From the NCBI RefSeq assembly GCF_000740675.1, contig NZ_JPXI01000023.1, positions 1 through 64,000 of the forward strand: a stretch of 64,000 bases of DNA. The letters are read 5' to 3'. Numbering within the stretch: the first letter of the stretch is position 1; every line of letters begins with the position of its first letter. The DNA is from Massilia sp. BSC265 (GTDB lineage: Bacteria; Pseudomonadota; Gammaproteobacteria; Burkholderiales; Burkholderiaceae_D). The notes below the pieces were generated by a model. It saw nothing but the letters and a program-made list of their open reading frames with translations, made no database searches and was not told the DNA's origin. Positions 34,033 to 45,005 of this stretch are shown piece by piece. Both the position numbers and the translations under genes were made by a program.

Positions 34033-35370
34033 ATGGATAACATGACCCACTCGCTCGTCGGCCTGGCGCTAGGGGAACTGGTCGATCGTGCCCTGCCCGC
34101 ATCAGCCGACCCTGCCCGGGGCCGCACCCGCCGCCGCGCCCTCCTGATCACGGGCCTGCTGGCCAGTAATTTTCCCGACCTGGACCTGGTGCTCACGCCG
34201 CTATTGCCGGCGCCCCTGGGCTACCTGATCCACCACCGCGGCCATACGCACACCCTCCTGTACGCGCTGCCGCAAGTGGTCCTGCTGCTGGCACTGACCT
34301 GGCTGCTGTGGCCGGCCGCGAGACGACTCCTGAGAGAAGACCGCAGTGCGCGCCAGGCCGTCATCGCGACCGCCCTGCTCGGCATGGTGCTGCACCTGTC
34401 CTTCGACGGGTTGAACGTGTACGGGGTCCACCCTTTCCACCCCTTCGATTCGCGCTGGCTGTACGGCGACCTCGTCTTCATCGTCGAGCCGGTATTCTGG
34501 ACCGCGCTCGGCTTCGCCCTGGCCCTGCTGGCGCGGCGCGCGATCCTGCGCTGGCTGGGACTGGCCTTCTTCGCGGCCATGCCGGTGCTGTTCACCTGGA
34601 TCGGCTTCCTGCAATGGGGCTCGCTCGCCGGACTGGCCGGTGTGGCGCTGCTGGTCGCCGGCGCGAACCTGAAACTGGGTGCGCGCGCGGGACTGGTAAC
34701 GGCCTTGCTCGCCTGTGCCGGCTTCGTCGGCATCCAGGCCGTGGCCGGGCAGCTCGCGCGCGGGGAGATCCGCACGGCGCTGGAACGGGTGGCGCCGGGC
34801 AGCCGCGTGCTCGACATCCCCCTGTCTTCCTTCCCGGCCAATCCGGTCTGCTGGTCCTTTGCCACCGTGTCCGCAGGCCCGGCAGCCGGCAGCTATGGCG
34901 TGCGCGTCGGCGTGCTCAGCCTGGCGCCCGGCCTGAGTCCGGTCTGGGCTTGCCCGGAACGTTTCGGGGGCGTGACCGATAGTGCCACCGATGCGGACGT
35001 CAGTCCGGGGGCCAGCCCGGCCGCTCGGGACCGACAGGGCCCGCAAACAAGCTCGGCTGCAGCGGCAGCCCAGGCCCTGCCGAGGGCGACCGCCGCATTG
35101 GCCTGGAAATTCAGCGAGACCGGCAGCCTGGCCGATTTCCGCACGCTGCAGCGGACCAACTGCCACTTCGATGCCTGGTTGCGCTTTGCACGCGTGCCCT
35201 CGCTGGCCGGGGGCATTGCCACCGACATCCGCTTCGGCGCCCCCGACCAGCCGAATTTCTCGACGCTGCCGTATGCCGCCCGCGCGGCCGAGCCCTGCCC
35301 CGCGCCGCTGGCGGACTGGGGCTATCCGCGGGCCGACCTGCTCGGCTGGAAGGGACAGCAGCGGCGCTAG
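34033..35370 (+). CDS. YdjM-family membrane-bound metal-dependent hydrolase
   Basis: The product is 445 residues. The N-terminal half carries the family's His/Asp pattern: MTHSLVGLALGEL, SNFPDLDLV, HHRGHTHTLL and HLSFDGLNVYG. Between these are about six transmembrane helices (for example VVLLLALTWLLWP). These residues form the metal site of LexA-regulated YdjM-like hydrolases; the substrate is unknown. The C-terminal 180 residues form a soluble domain found in longer members. The start at 34033 precedes the motif closely; an ATG three codons later is an alternative. Its stop overlaps that of the convergent glycosyltransferase gene. Confidence 0.85.
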   Translation: MDNMTHSLVGLALGELVDRALPASADPARGRTRRRALLITGLLASNFPDLDLVLTPLLPAPLGYLIHHRGHTHTLLYALPQVVLLLALTWLLWPAARRLLREDRSARQAVIATALLGMVLHLSFDGLNVYGVHPFHPFDSRWLYGDLVFIVEPVFWTALGFALALLARRAILRWLGLAFFAAMPVLFTWIGFLQWGSLAGLAGVALLVAGANLKLGARAGLVTALLACAGFVGIQAVAGQLARGEIRTALERVAPGSRVLDIPLSSFPANPVCWSFATVSAGPAAGSYGVRVGVLSLAPGLSPVWACPERFGGVTDSATDADVSPGASPAARDRQGPQTSSAAAAAQALPRATAALAWKFSETGSLADFRTLQRTNCHFDAWLRFARVPSLAGGIATDIRFGAPDQPNFSTLPYAARAAEPCPAPLADWGYPRADLLGWKGQQRR

Positions 35371-37307
35371 CGGGCGCGCCGCACCGGCATTCGTAACTGG
35401 CCGCCGGCCAGCACCCTTCCCCGCCTGTCGGCATGGGCGATGACGCGCTCGAAGAAGTCCACCAGGCCCGGCGCATGCAGGTCAAAGCAAAATTGGTCAC
35501 GCACCTGCCACACGCGCTCGCGCAAGGCGGCCATGGCGGCGCGGTCATGCAGTTGGTCTGCCAGACCGTCGATACTGCCGAAGAACACCCCGATGCCCAG
35601 GCGCCGTGCCAGCGCCTGCGCCGCCACGATGGCGCCGCCGTTATCGAACTGGATCATCGGCAGCCCGGCCGCCGCCAGCGTTGCGGCGCGCGCCGGAATG
35701 TTCAGGTCGTCCCAGTCCGCGCGGCGGATGTCGCCCCCGTTCTGGCTGCGAAACACGTGCAGCCAGCCGGCGTCGTATTGAGAAAACTCGCGCACCCATC
35801 CGTCCGGGTCGACGTTCTGGTGCAGGTGCAGGTGCTCCGGCGCCACCGCGCCTGCCTTCGTTATCCATTCTCGCCACTGGCCCTGCGTAAAGTCTCCATA
35901 AAAATGCAGGTGGATGCCGTGACCTGCCAGCTCGGCAACCGTGGATGGATGCAGCCCGATCGGCCGCCCGGGCACCACGGTGTGCACCTGCCCGCCCGCG
36001 CCCGGCCTGGATGCGGAGAGCAAGGGCGAGCACTCCTGCAGGAACCAGGCACGGCGCGGCAAGTCGCCGTCGAGCACGTACTCGGGACGCCCCGCGGGAA
36101 GCTTCGGCACGGCCGTGGCGAACCAGTCGCGCATCTCGGGGCTGCTGAAGATGCAGCCGTCTGCCAGCCGCACCAGGTCGGCCAGCAAGGGCCAGGTGCC
36201 CTTCTCGATGCAGATGAAAGGCCCCTCCTTGAAATGCCAGACGAAGGGAATGTCCGGCGTGTGCATCAGCAGCTCGTGGGCAAAAGGCACAGCCTGCCAG
36301 TTGAGCTGGGCATAGACGATGTCGGGTTCGATGCGCGCCAGCGCTTCGCGCCAGCCCTGGCGCGGCAGCTCCTCGACCTGGCCGAAGGGCAGCGGCCCGA
36401 CCGTGTTGTACCAGTACGGGGCCGGCGTCCATAGTCCGTACAGCCGGTGCCCCAGGGCTTCCAGGGCCAGCACGCGGTCGGCGTTGTAGGCCAGTTCGCC
36501 GGCCAGCACGATCTTCAGGCCCGTCCGTGTGCCCGCCATCGGCGCCGAACGCGCCTGCGCATACAGGCGTTCCTCGTCGATGGGGTTGCCGGTGGTGGTG
36601 TGAAAGCGCAGCGGCCCGCTCACCCGATAATGCTGGCGGAAGGGATTGATGCCGCCCACGGGCTCGCGCATGCGCTTGTGACGCTGGCCGGGATGGTCGA
36701 CCCATTCGCAGCTGATCGCGCGGCTCGGTGCGAAGGCGCCCTCGGCGCGCAGGGCATTCCAGAACAGCCGGTCGAGGTCGTCGCTCTCGAGTTCGGCGCG
36801 CTCGCGCCAGCGCAGCGCGGTACGGCGGTGCAGGCACTGGACCAGTTGCAGGCACTCGCCAGGGATGACGCCCTCGGCGCTGCGGTTGTAATGGTGGCGC
36901 ACGCCGGCATAGGCCAGCACCGCGCCGGGCTCGCGCTCGAGACAGGCCACCAGTGCCGCCAGGTGCGCGGCATACCAGACGTCGTCGCTCGGCAGGTAGG
37001 CCAGCAGTTCGCCGCGAGCGGCGTCGAGGCCGGCATTGATGGCGCGCCCCAGCCCGCCATTGCTGTCGAAGCGCAGGTAGCGCACGCGCGGGTCGGCCAG
37101 CCAAGGTGCGAGGGCAGTGGCGGTATTGTCGCAGGAGCCGTCGTCGACGATGATCAGTTCCCAGTCGACATAGGTTTGCGCCCACAGGCTGTCGAGGGCG
37201 CGCCCGATGAAGGCTGCCTGCTCGAAGGTCGGCATGATCACGCTCAGGCGCGGAGGATCGTTGGCAAACGCGAGGGCGGATCCGGAAGCGGACGGCTGGC
37301 TGCTCAT
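35367..37307 (-). CDS. Large glycosyltransferase: GT2 domain plus C-terminal GT-B-like domain
   Basis: The product is 646 residues. The N-terminal 220 residues form a GT-A, family-2 glycosyltransferase: PRLSVIMPTFEQAAFIGRAL, WELIIVDDGSCDNTA (nucleotide-binding DDGS), and AYLPSDDVWYAAH (DxD-like). The remainder resembles the GT-B fold of family 4 enzymes, with GLKIVLAGELAYNADRVLALEAL and a later PSTVAELAGHGIHLHFYGDF. Two transferase modules in one chain suggest two-step polysaccharide or glycan assembly. The sugars are unknown. No membrane segment or signal is seen. It is a single gene, convergent with the YdjM-like gene. Confidence 0.85.
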   Translation of the reverse strand: MSSQPSASGSALAFANDPPRLSVIMPTFEQAAFIGRALDSLWAQTYVDWELIIVDDGSCDNTATALAPWLADPRVRYLRFDSNGGLGRAINAGLDAARGELLAYLPSDDVWYAAHLAALVACLEREPGAVLAYAGVRHHYNRSAEGVIPGECLQLVQCLHRRTALRWRERAELESDDLDRLFWNALRAEGAFAPSRAISCEWVDHPGQRHKRMREPVGGINPFRQHYRVSGPLRFHTTTGNPIDEERLYAQARSAPMAGTRTGLKIVLAGELAYNADRVLALEALGHRLYGLWTPAPYWYNTVGPLPFGQVEELPRQGWREALARIEPDIVYAQLNWQAVPFAHELLMHTPDIPFVWHFKEGPFICIEKGTWPLLADLVRLADGCIFSSPEMRDWFATAVPKLPAGRPEYVLDGDLPRRAWFLQECSPLLSASRPGAGGQVHTVVPGRPIGLHPSTVAELAGHGIHLHFYGDFTQGQWREWITKAGAVAPEHLHLHQNVDPDGWVREFSQYDAGWLHVFRSQNGGDIRRADWDDLNIPARAATLAAAGLPMIQFDNGGAIVAAQALARRLGIGVFFGSIDGLADQLHDRAAMAALRERVWQVRDQFCFDLHAPGLVDFFERVIAHADRRGRVLAGGQLRMPVRRAR

Positions 37308-37483
37308 GGCGGCGGCTGGTGATGGGCGACCACGCCAGATTAGTAGGCGGCACCCGGCCGCGTTTGCGGCATGTCAGCAGTGCGCAGCGTCCTCCTTCCA
37401 TCCCCGGCCGCGATCCTGGCCGCCCGAGCACGGGCGGCGCGGGCACTGCGTGCAGCGGCGCCGCCACAAGCTATACTCGCGGC

Positions 37484-37954
37484 ATGAATCCCGACCAGGC
37501 CCTCCTAGACACCGCTTGCTACTGCTCCGCGCTGCGCCAGGCTTCGCGCTACGTCACCTCGTTCTACGACCAGATGCTGTCCGGCTCCGGCCTGCGCGTG
37601 ACCCAGTTCGCGATCCTCTCGCGGCTCAGGCCGCACCCGGCCACCGTGACCCAGCTGGCGCAAAGCATGGTGATGGACCGCACGACGCTGGCGCGCAACC
37701 TGCAGCCACTGGTGCGCGAGCAGCTGGTGCAGGTGCGCGCCAGCGAGCAGGACCGGCGCGAGCGTGTCATCGAGCTGACCGCTGCGGGCCGCGACAAGGT
37801 CGAGGCCATCCTGCCCGCCTGGCGCCGGGCCCAGGCCAGGTTCGACGAGCAGTTCGGCGCGGAACGCGGCGCCCAGCTGCTGGCAACGATGCGGGCCGTG
37901 GTCGACAGCGGACTGCATGAAACCGGCGAATTGCCCGGGGGCGGCGGCGACTGA
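37484..37954 (+). CDS. MarR-family transcriptional regulator
   Basis: The product is 156 residues: a winged helix-turn-helix with the core TVTQLAQSMVMDRTTLARNLQPL and wing VRASEQDRRERVIELTAAG, and dimerisation helices at both ends. This is the MarR layout. An early CYCSALRQASR segment contains two cysteines that could be redox- or ligand-sensing, which is inferred. The ATG at 37484 follows a promoter-like stretch (TATACT at 37472-37477). The target is unknown. It lies 70 bp before the histidine kinase gene, separated by a terminator-like element. Confidence 0.9.
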   Translation: MNPDQALLDTACYCSALRQASRYVTSFYDQMLSGSGLRVTQFAILSRLRPHPATVTQLAQSMVMDRTTLARNLQPLVREQLVQVRASEQDRRERVIELTAAGRDKVEAILPAWRRAQARFDEQFGAERGAQLLATMRAVVDSGLHETGELPGGGGD

Positions 37955-37961
37955 TCGGTAT

Positions 37962-37987
37962 GGCGGGCGCGGCACCTGCCGTTTTTT
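37962..37987 (+). terminator. Likely intrinsic terminator after marR
   Basis: A GC-rich inverted repeat (GGCGGG ... CCTGCC, with CGGCA/TGCCG inside) is followed directly by six T. It lies just after the marR stop. The stem is short, so strength is uncertain. Confidence 0.55.
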
Positions 37988-38023
37988 CAGTAAAATCGTC
38001 AGTTTAGCTCCCCTCGAACTGCC

Positions 38024-40888
38024 GTGACCCCTACCGAACCCATGCTGGCCTTCCTGTCGAACGGTGGCGCCACCGGCGCCCGGATTCACGCGCACGACTG
38101 GAACAGTCACCCGCTCGGACCGATCGCAAGCTGGCCGGCGGCCCTGCGCACGACGCTCGGCATCGTGCTGGGCTCGGCCTTCCCGACCTTCCTCGCCTGG
38201 GGCCCGCGGCTGGAGTTGTTCTACAATGACGCCTACCTGCCCCTGCTCGGCAACAAGTCCGCCGATGCACTCGGCCGTCCGCTGCCGGAGGTCTGGGACG
38301 AAGTGTGGGATTCGGTCGGCCCCTACGCCCACCGCGTGCTCGCGGGCGAGTCCTTCTTCTTCGAGAACTACGCCACCACGCTGGAGCGCCATGGCTACCG
38401 CGAGCAGGCCTGGTTCACCTTCTCCTACAGCCCGGTGCGCGACGACCAGGGCCTCGTCCGCGGGGTGCTGTGCACGGTGATCGAAGTCAGCGACAGGGTG
38501 CGCGCGCTGGCCAGGCACAAGGAAGCGGAAGAACACCTCGCCCTCTCGCTCGAAGCCTCGGGCAACATCGGCACCTGGTCCTATGACCTCGACACCGCCG
38601 CCACCTATGTGGACGAACGCTTCGCGCGCCTGTTCCGGGTCGACGCCGCACTCGCCCGCGAAGGCACCGAGCTGGTGCGTTTCACCGACATGATCCATCC
38701 GGACGACCGCCCGGCCGTACTGGAAGCCATCGACCGCGCCATCCTCACCGAGACCCTGTACGACATCGAATACCGGATCCCGCAGCGCTCCGGGGTGGAC
38801 GTGTGGGTCAACGCACGCGGCAAGGTGTTCGTCAATCCGGAGACCGGCGGCCGGCGCTTCGCCGGCATCGCGGTGGACATCACCGAGCGCAAGCACGCCG
38901 AGCAGACCCGCATCGAGAGCGAACGGCAGGCGCAGGCGGCCACGCTGCATGCGGACGAGAACGCGCGCAGGCTCGACGTGCTGCTCGAGGCTGCGCCGGT
39001 CGGCATCATCTACGCGGATACACAGGGTCGCCTGTTGCGGGCGAATGCCGCCAACCGCCAGATCTGGGGCAGCTATCCGCAGTCCGAAAGCATGGAAGAA
39101 TACGGCGAATGGAAAGGCTGGTGGCCCGCCGGGACGCACCTGGCCGGCCGGCGCCTGCAGGCGAACGAATGGCCGGTCTCGCGCGTGCTGCTGGGCGAGG
39201 AACAGGTCTCCGCGGTGGTCGAGATCGAACCCTTCGGCACGCCCCCGGGGGAGCCTGTCGGGCGCCGCACGGTCCTGATCCGTGCCGCCGCCATCCGCGA
39301 CCGCGACGGCGCCATGCTCGGCGCAGTGGCGGCCAACATGGACATCACCGCCCAGGTCGAGGCGGAACGGGCCATGATGGAAAGCGAGGCCAAGTTCCGG
39401 CTGATCGCGGACGCCATCCCGCAACTGGCATGGTCGGCCGACGCAGACGGCACCAACGATTACCTGAACGCGCGCTGGACCGAATTCACGGGCCTGCCTG
39501 TCGAGCACCTCCGCGGCAACGGCTGGGGCGATATCGTCCATCCGGACGACCTGCAGGCCCTGCTCGCGGCCTGGCATCGCAGCCTGGCCAGCGGCCAGCC
39601 TTACGAGATCGAGCACCGGCTGATCCACCGTTCGGGCGGGTACCGCTGGATGCTCAACCGCGCCCTGCCCCAACTCGACCGGCACGGCAAGGCCACGCGC
39701 TGGATGGGCACCCTGACCGACATCCACGACAAGAAGGCCGGCGAGGACGAGCTGCGCGCCCAGGCGCGCCGCAAGGACGAGTTCCTGGCGATGCTCGCGC
39801 ACGAACTGCGCAACCCGCTGGCGCCGATCAGCAATGCCGCCCAGCTGCTGTCGATGGCCACGCTCGACCCGCAGCGCGTGCGCCAGTCGAGCGAGGTGAT
39901 CATCCGCCAGGTACGCCACATGAGCTCGCTGGTGGACGACCTGCTCGACGTCTCGCGCGTCACGCGCGGCCTGGTGGAACTGGAGCGCGAGCAGGTCGAC
40001 ATCAAGACGATCGTCGCCAGCGCGGTCGAGCAGGCGCGCCCGCTGATCGAGGCGCGCGGCCATGCGCTCGACCAGCACATGGCATCGCAACGCTGCTGGG
40101 TGGTCGGCGACCGGATCCGGCTGGTGCAGGTGATCGTCAACCTGCTCAACAATGCCGCCAAGTACACCGGCCAGGGCGGCACCATCGCCCTGTCGGTCGA
40201 GACAGACAGGGCGAGCGTGACGATCGCGGTGCGCGACACCGGCATCGGCATCGACCGCACCATCCTTCCCCACGTGTTCGAGCTGTTCACCCAGGCCGAG
40301 CGGACGCCCGACCGCTCCCAGGGCGGGCTCGGGCTGGGGCTGGCGCTGGTGCACAGCCTGGTGCAGCTGCATGGCGGCCGGGTCGCGGCCTACAGCGAAG
40401 GGCTGGGCAAGGGCAGCACCTTCACGGTGACGCTGCCGACCATCGAGGGCGCCGAAGCTGCGGCCACCGGCGCAGTGCAGGCGGCGGCGTCCGCCCACGC
40501 CGGCGCCGCCCGGCGCATCCTGGTGGTCGACGACAACGTCGATGCGGCGCTGTCGCTGGCCGAGGTCCTGCGCTCGCTGGGACACCAGGTAGCGACCGCG
40601 CACAATGCGCACGAAGCGCTGGCCCAGGCCCGGCGCGAGTGGCCCGACGTCTTCATCCTCGACATCGGCCTGCCCGACATCGACGGCTACGCCCTGGCGC
40701 GCCGGCTGCGCGAAGATGTGGCCATGGGTGCGGGCACTCGCGGCGCGACCCTGGTCGCCCTGACCGGCTACGGCCAGGCCCATGACCGGGTGCTGGCGAA
40801 GACGGCCGGCTTCGACCATCACTTCGTCAAGCCGGTCGATCTGGCACCGCTGGGAGAGATCATCGAGCGTGCGCCGATCCAGGCATGA
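38024..40888 (+). CDS. Hybrid histidine kinase with four sensor domains
   Basis: The product is 954 residues and soluble. An N-terminal sensor (about 1-165) of the GAF/PAS class has SWPAALRTTLGIVLGSAFPTF, followed by three PAS domains (about 170-295, 320-450, 455-580). The kinase core has H593 in MLAHELRNPLAP, an N-box LLNNAAKYT, and a G-box DTGIGID. A receiver domain at the C-terminus has the phospho-acceptor D880 in FILDIGLPDIDG. It phosphorylates itself and perhaps a partner not seen nearby. The start is GTG 38024 or ATG 38042; neither has a good ribosome site, so the longer form is given. Confidence 0.9.
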   Translation: MTPTEPMLAFLSNGGATGARIHAHDWNSHPLGPIASWPAALRTTLGIVLGSAFPTFLAWGPRLELFYNDAYLPLLGNKSADALGRPLPEVWDEVWDSVGPYAHRVLAGESFFFENYATTLERHGYREQAWFTFSYSPVRDDQGLVRGVLCTVIEVSDRVRALARHKEAEEHLALSLEASGNIGTWSYDLDTAATYVDERFARLFRVDAALAREGTELVRFTDMIHPDDRPAVLEAIDRAILTETLYDIEYRIPQRSGVDVWVNARGKVFVNPETGGRRFAGIAVDITERKHAEQTRIESERQAQAATLHADENARRLDVLLEAAPVGIIYADTQGRLLRANAANRQIWGSYPQSESMEEYGEWKGWWPAGTHLAGRRLQANEWPVSRVLLGEEQVSAVVEIEPFGTPPGEPVGRRTVLIRAAAIRDRDGAMLGAVAANMDITAQVEAERAMMESEAKFRLIADAIPQLAWSADADGTNDYLNARWTEFTGLPVEHLRGNGWGDIVHPDDLQALLAAWHRSLASGQPYEIEHRLIHRSGGYRWMLNRALPQLDRHGKATRWMGTLTDIHDKKAGEDELRAQARRKDEFLAMLAHELRNPLAPISNAAQLLSMATLDPQRVRQSSEVIIRQVRHMSSLVDDLLDVSRVTRGLVELEREQVDIKTIVASAVEQARPLIEARGHALDQHMASQRCWVVGDRIRLVQVIVNLLNNAAKYTGQGGTIALSVETDRASVTIAVRDTGIGIDRTILPHVFELFTQAERTPDRSQGGLGLGLALVHSLVQLHGGRVAAYSEGLGKGSTFTVTLPTIEGAEAAATGAVQAAASAHAGAARRILVVDDNVDAALSLAEVLRSLGHQVATAHNAHEALAQARREWPDVFILDIGLPDIDGYALARRLREDVAMGAGTRGATLVALTGYGQAHDRVLAKTAGFDHHFVKPVDLAPLGEIIERAPIQA

Positions 40889-41330
40889 AGACAGGCTTGA
40901 TCGGGCGTGGCCCGTGCAATACGCATTTCCCCAAGACGTGGCAAGGAACGATGCTGGCGCTTTCCTTTCGCCGGCTGGCCCGGCGGTTCACGAAGGACGC
41001 CCATGCAGTCAACCGCGTCGATCCGGCACCGGCCGGTCCGTTCTCGCCGGTCCCGCCATCGCCGTAGTACGACGGGATCGTCTACGTCGGTGCGACGACG
41101 CCCCCCGCGGTGACGGAGCCGACGATGGACGCCGCCGTTTCCCGCTGAGGGGAGATGGCGTCATCGGGTCGGGTTGAGCATGCGGACGATATGGCCGGCC
41201 AGCCAAGGGCTTGTTAGCTTTCGGAAACGTCACCGGCTCATCCATAACGCGGGGAAACGACTATTTCGTCCGTTACGGTTTGGAACAATTTCGAATCGTG
41301 CACACCCGCGCGCGGGATTACGATTTATTC
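40889..41330. other. Intergenic region with a broken reading frame
   Basis: About 440 bp without an intact gene. A frame starting at ATG 40885, overlapping the kinase stop (ATGA), runs to TAG at 41065-41067. The same frame continues after it to a TGA at 41146-41148 (YDGIVYVGATTPPAV). This is compatible with a decayed or chance ORF. The 41210-41340 part is AT-richer and could hold a promoter. Confidence 0.4.
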
Positions 41331-41714
41331 ATGAACTTCAGCTTTTCAACCCCAACCAGCGGCACGTGCCTGGTGAAGCTCTGGGCCAGTGGACGCTACG
41401 GCTTTTCGCTGCCGAAGAAGGTCGAGATCACCGGCCAGGATGGCGTGACCTCGACGTATCTGTATCACAGCCGGAAAGTCGGGCTTGCCTCCGAACTCAC
41501 CAACCGCACGCTTGTCAGAATCGCGATTGCCCAGTTCCTGCAAGGCGCCGTGGGTGATGTCCGCCAGGTCGACGATACGGTGACGCCCTTCTCCGGCACC
41601 CTGACGCAGATCCGGCCCTTCGCCCCGCCGCCGCCGCCGCCGCGGGTGCGGCCCTCCCGGGTCATGCCGAGAACAGCGACCGGCCGGGTGGCCTGTGCCA
41701 AGGAGGCGGCATGA
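41331..41714 (+). CDS. Hypothetical protein with Pro-rich tail
   Basis: The product is 127 residues from the ATG at 41331; no family is recognised. The N-terminal two-thirds is ordered (PKKVEITGQDGVTSTYLYHSR and LTNRTLVRIAIAQFL), then a seven-Pro run and a basic tail. The frame stays open to a TTG at 41211, so a longer version is possible. No ribosome site precedes the ATG. Base composition before it is lower in GC than the neighbours, hinting at acquired DNA. Translation probably continues into the next gene, because its AAGGAGG (in the last codons) is a strong ribosome site. Confidence 0.4.
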   Translation: MNFSFSTPTSGTCLVKLWASGRYGFSLPKKVEITGQDGVTSTYLYHSRKVGLASELTNRTLVRIAIAQFLQGAVGDVRQVDDTVTPFSGTLTQIRPFAPPPPPPRVRPSRVMPRTATGRVACAKEAA

Positions 41715-41741
41715 ATTCAACACGGAAGACGAGGTAGACGC

Positions 41742-42125
41742 ATGCGTATCACGTTCACTCCCGGTCAGGTCGCCATGCTCGTCGGCAGGGCCGAACGCCA
41801 GCTCGAACAGATCGTCGCCGACTCGATTCGCGAGCCCGGCCACGGACGCAACATCGCGCGCGCAGCGCAGCACATGCTGCACGAAACGGTGGTCACCCTG
41901 ATCCGCCTGTACCGCGAACAGGTGCCGGAAGGCGCGCCGGTGGCGACCCGCATCGCGCGCGCCTACGCCAAGGGGGCCGACGCCCAGACCGGGGTGCCGA
42001 CCCTGGCCTGCGTGCGCACCATCCTGTCGATCATGCGCGACGCGAGCGAACTGGTCGAGGTGCAGCCGACGCAGCCCCAGCCGGAGCTGCAACAGCATCG
42101 CCCCCCGAACATGGGCGCCGGGTGA
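41742..42125 (+). CDS. Hypothetical helical protein (127 residues)
   Basis: The product is mostly helical, with ARAAQHMLHETVVTLIRLYREQ and a Gln/Pro-rich tail. There is no signal or membrane helix and no family I recognise. Before it, a strong AAGGAGG site overlaps the end of the upstream ORF and leads to an eight-codon frame MNSTRKTR that stops seven bp before this ATG. A second weaker GAGG precedes the ATG itself. The pair 41331 and 41742 may form a small module of unknown function. Convergent with the histidine kinase at 42174. Confidence 0.6.
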   Translation: MRITFTPGQVAMLVGRAERQLEQIVADSIREPGHGRNIARAAQHMLHETVVTLIRLYREQVPEGAPVATRIARAYAKGADAQTGVPTLACVRTILSIMRDASELVEVQPTQPQPELQQHRPPNMGAG

Positions 42126-42173
42126 GGGACGCGGTCGGCCGGACCGGCCACCCTGGCAATATCGGCGTGCGGC

Positions 42174-43407
42174 TCAGAAGCTGATGATGAAACGGGCGCC
42201 CGCCCCCACCGGGCGCGCGTAGCGCACGGTGCCCCCGTTTTCGTGGACCAGGTGGCGCACCATCGCCAGGCCGATGCCACCGCCCTGCTTCTTGGTCGTG
42301 AAGAAGGGCGTGAAGATGTGATTGACCAGTTCGGACGGCACCCCAGGGCCGTCGTCGCTTACTTCGATGCGCAGGCGGCCGCCGCGGACCAGGCGCGCGC
42401 TGACGCGGGCCCCGGCCGTGTCGATCCCCGCCGTGGCTTCGAAGGCGTTTTTCAGCAGGTTGATCAAGGCCTGTTCCAGTTGCCCCGGGTCGGCCACCAA
42501 CTCGAGCGAGGCAGGCTCCACCGAGAACTGTACCGCTCCACCGCGTGCGCGCCAGGCCGGCGCCACCAGCGCACGCACCCGCTCGAACAGGGCGGCGACG
42601 ATGATCCGCTCCGGCCGCGCCGCCGGCACGTTCGACAGGCTGCGGTAGCTCGACACGAAGTCCGCCAGGCTGTCGGCGCGCCGGCTGATGGCGTCGAGCG
42701 CGGTGACCAGGTCGTGGCCGATGTCGGGCGGCAGCGCATCGCGCACGTCGCCCAGCATGTCGCGCGCGGTGCGCGACAGCGAGGCCACCGGGGTGAGCGA
42801 GTTCATGATCTCGTGGGTCAGCACGTGCACCAGCTGGCGCCAGGCGTTCAGGGCTTCGGCCTCCAGTTCGCTCTCGACCGGCAGCAGGGCCGCCAGGCGC
42901 TGCGCCCTGCCCTGCAGCGTCAGCTCCGAGACCGCCAGCAGCGCGCGCTCGACGCCGCGTTCGGTATCGAACTGGATCATCCTGCGGCGCTCGCCCGGCT
43001 GCCCGGCCAGCTGGGCGTAGAGCGCCGCCGGTGCCACGGCGCGGCCCGGCGCGACCAGCTTGCGCGCATTGGCGTTGAGCGGTCTCACCTGCCTTGCCGC
43101 GGCTTCCTCGCCCACGCCATCGATGCGGAACAGCGCGATCGGCGCGTGTTCGAGGCTGGTTTCCAGCGCCAGCGCATTGCCGACCAGGTGCTGCTGCTCG
43201 ATGGTGAGGACGGCCTTCGGTTCGGGCGGTTTCGGATGGCGCAGCATGGCGAGCCGGTCGAGGCAGCGCCACAGCGTCCACAGGAAAGCCAGCGCTGGCA
43301 GTCCGCACAGCACCACCAGGCGCGGGGACCCGCTCATCATGCCGGCGCCGAAGCCGAGCACGGCGATGCCCGCCACGCACAGCAGGACGGACGTCTTGAG
43401 CCGCAGC

Positions 43408-43418
<11 letters not shown>
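42174..43418 (-). CDS. Membrane histidine kinase, partner of the NtrC-like regulator
   Basis: The product is 414 residues. Two adjacent N-terminal transmembrane helices (about 9-29 and 33-50) leave almost no periplasmic loop. A cytoplasmic PAS-like region (about 75-180) precedes the kinase. H202 lies in HVLTHEIMNSLTP, the H-box. ATP-binding motifs are LINLLKNAFEA (N-box), SDDGPGVP (G1), FFTTKKQGGGIGLA (G2). This is the NtrY/HPK4-like group. The gene start overlaps the regulator gene by 11 bp, so the pair is co-translated. It probably senses a membrane or cytoplasmic cue. Confidence 0.9.
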
Positions 43419-44781
<1,363 letters not shown>

Positions 44782-44858
44782 CGTGAGGTGCGCGGTAATG
44801 ACAGAAACGCATTCTAGCAGCGGCGAATGCCAGCGCCTACGGCCTGCGGACAGCCTGC

Positions 44859-44916
44859 CGGACACCTGTCCGCCTGCGAACATGCATACCTGTCCGGTTC
44901 CGGACACATTTGTCCG
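44859..44916. promoter_or_regulatory. Cluster of CGGACA/TGTCCG inverted repeats (likely regulator binding sites)
   Basis: CGGACA-CC-TGTCCG lies at 44859-44872. TGTCCG (44891-44896), CGGACA (44901-44906) and TGTCCG (44911-44916) form CGGACA-CATT-TGTCCG and TGTCCG-GTTC-CGGACA. They lie 30-90 bp upstream of the sigma-54 promoter and next to the regulator gene. This is the position expected for enhancer sites of the NtrC-like protein, which may also repress itself. Confidence 0.75.
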
Positions 44917-44946
44917 AATCGGTGCCCGCAGCTGCCGAAAACGGGG

Positions 44947-44961
44947 TGGCACGGAAGTTGC
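44947..44961 (+). promoter_or_regulatory. Sigma-54 promoter of the efflux operon
   Basis: TGGCAC-GGAAG-TTGC matches the -24/-12 consensus exactly, with GG (44948-44949) and GC (44960-44961) the required 12 bp apart. The start site would be near 44973 and the first gene starts at 45006. A paired NtrC-like activator is encoded divergently. Confidence 0.85.
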
Positions 44962-45005
44962 GAAGACTGAGGCATTTCAACCGCTTCACGACGTACCGGA
45001 ACAAT

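Noticed and set aside
37505-40822. An 1105-codon open frame on the minus strand over marR and the hybrid kinase
   Set aside because: Both sense genes have complete domain sets; the antisense frame is a GC-skew artefact.
42126-42173. GGCCGGACCGGCC palindrome as a terminator between convergent genes
   Set aside because: The symmetric core is only 13 bp, with no T-run on either strand, so it is not a convincing terminator.
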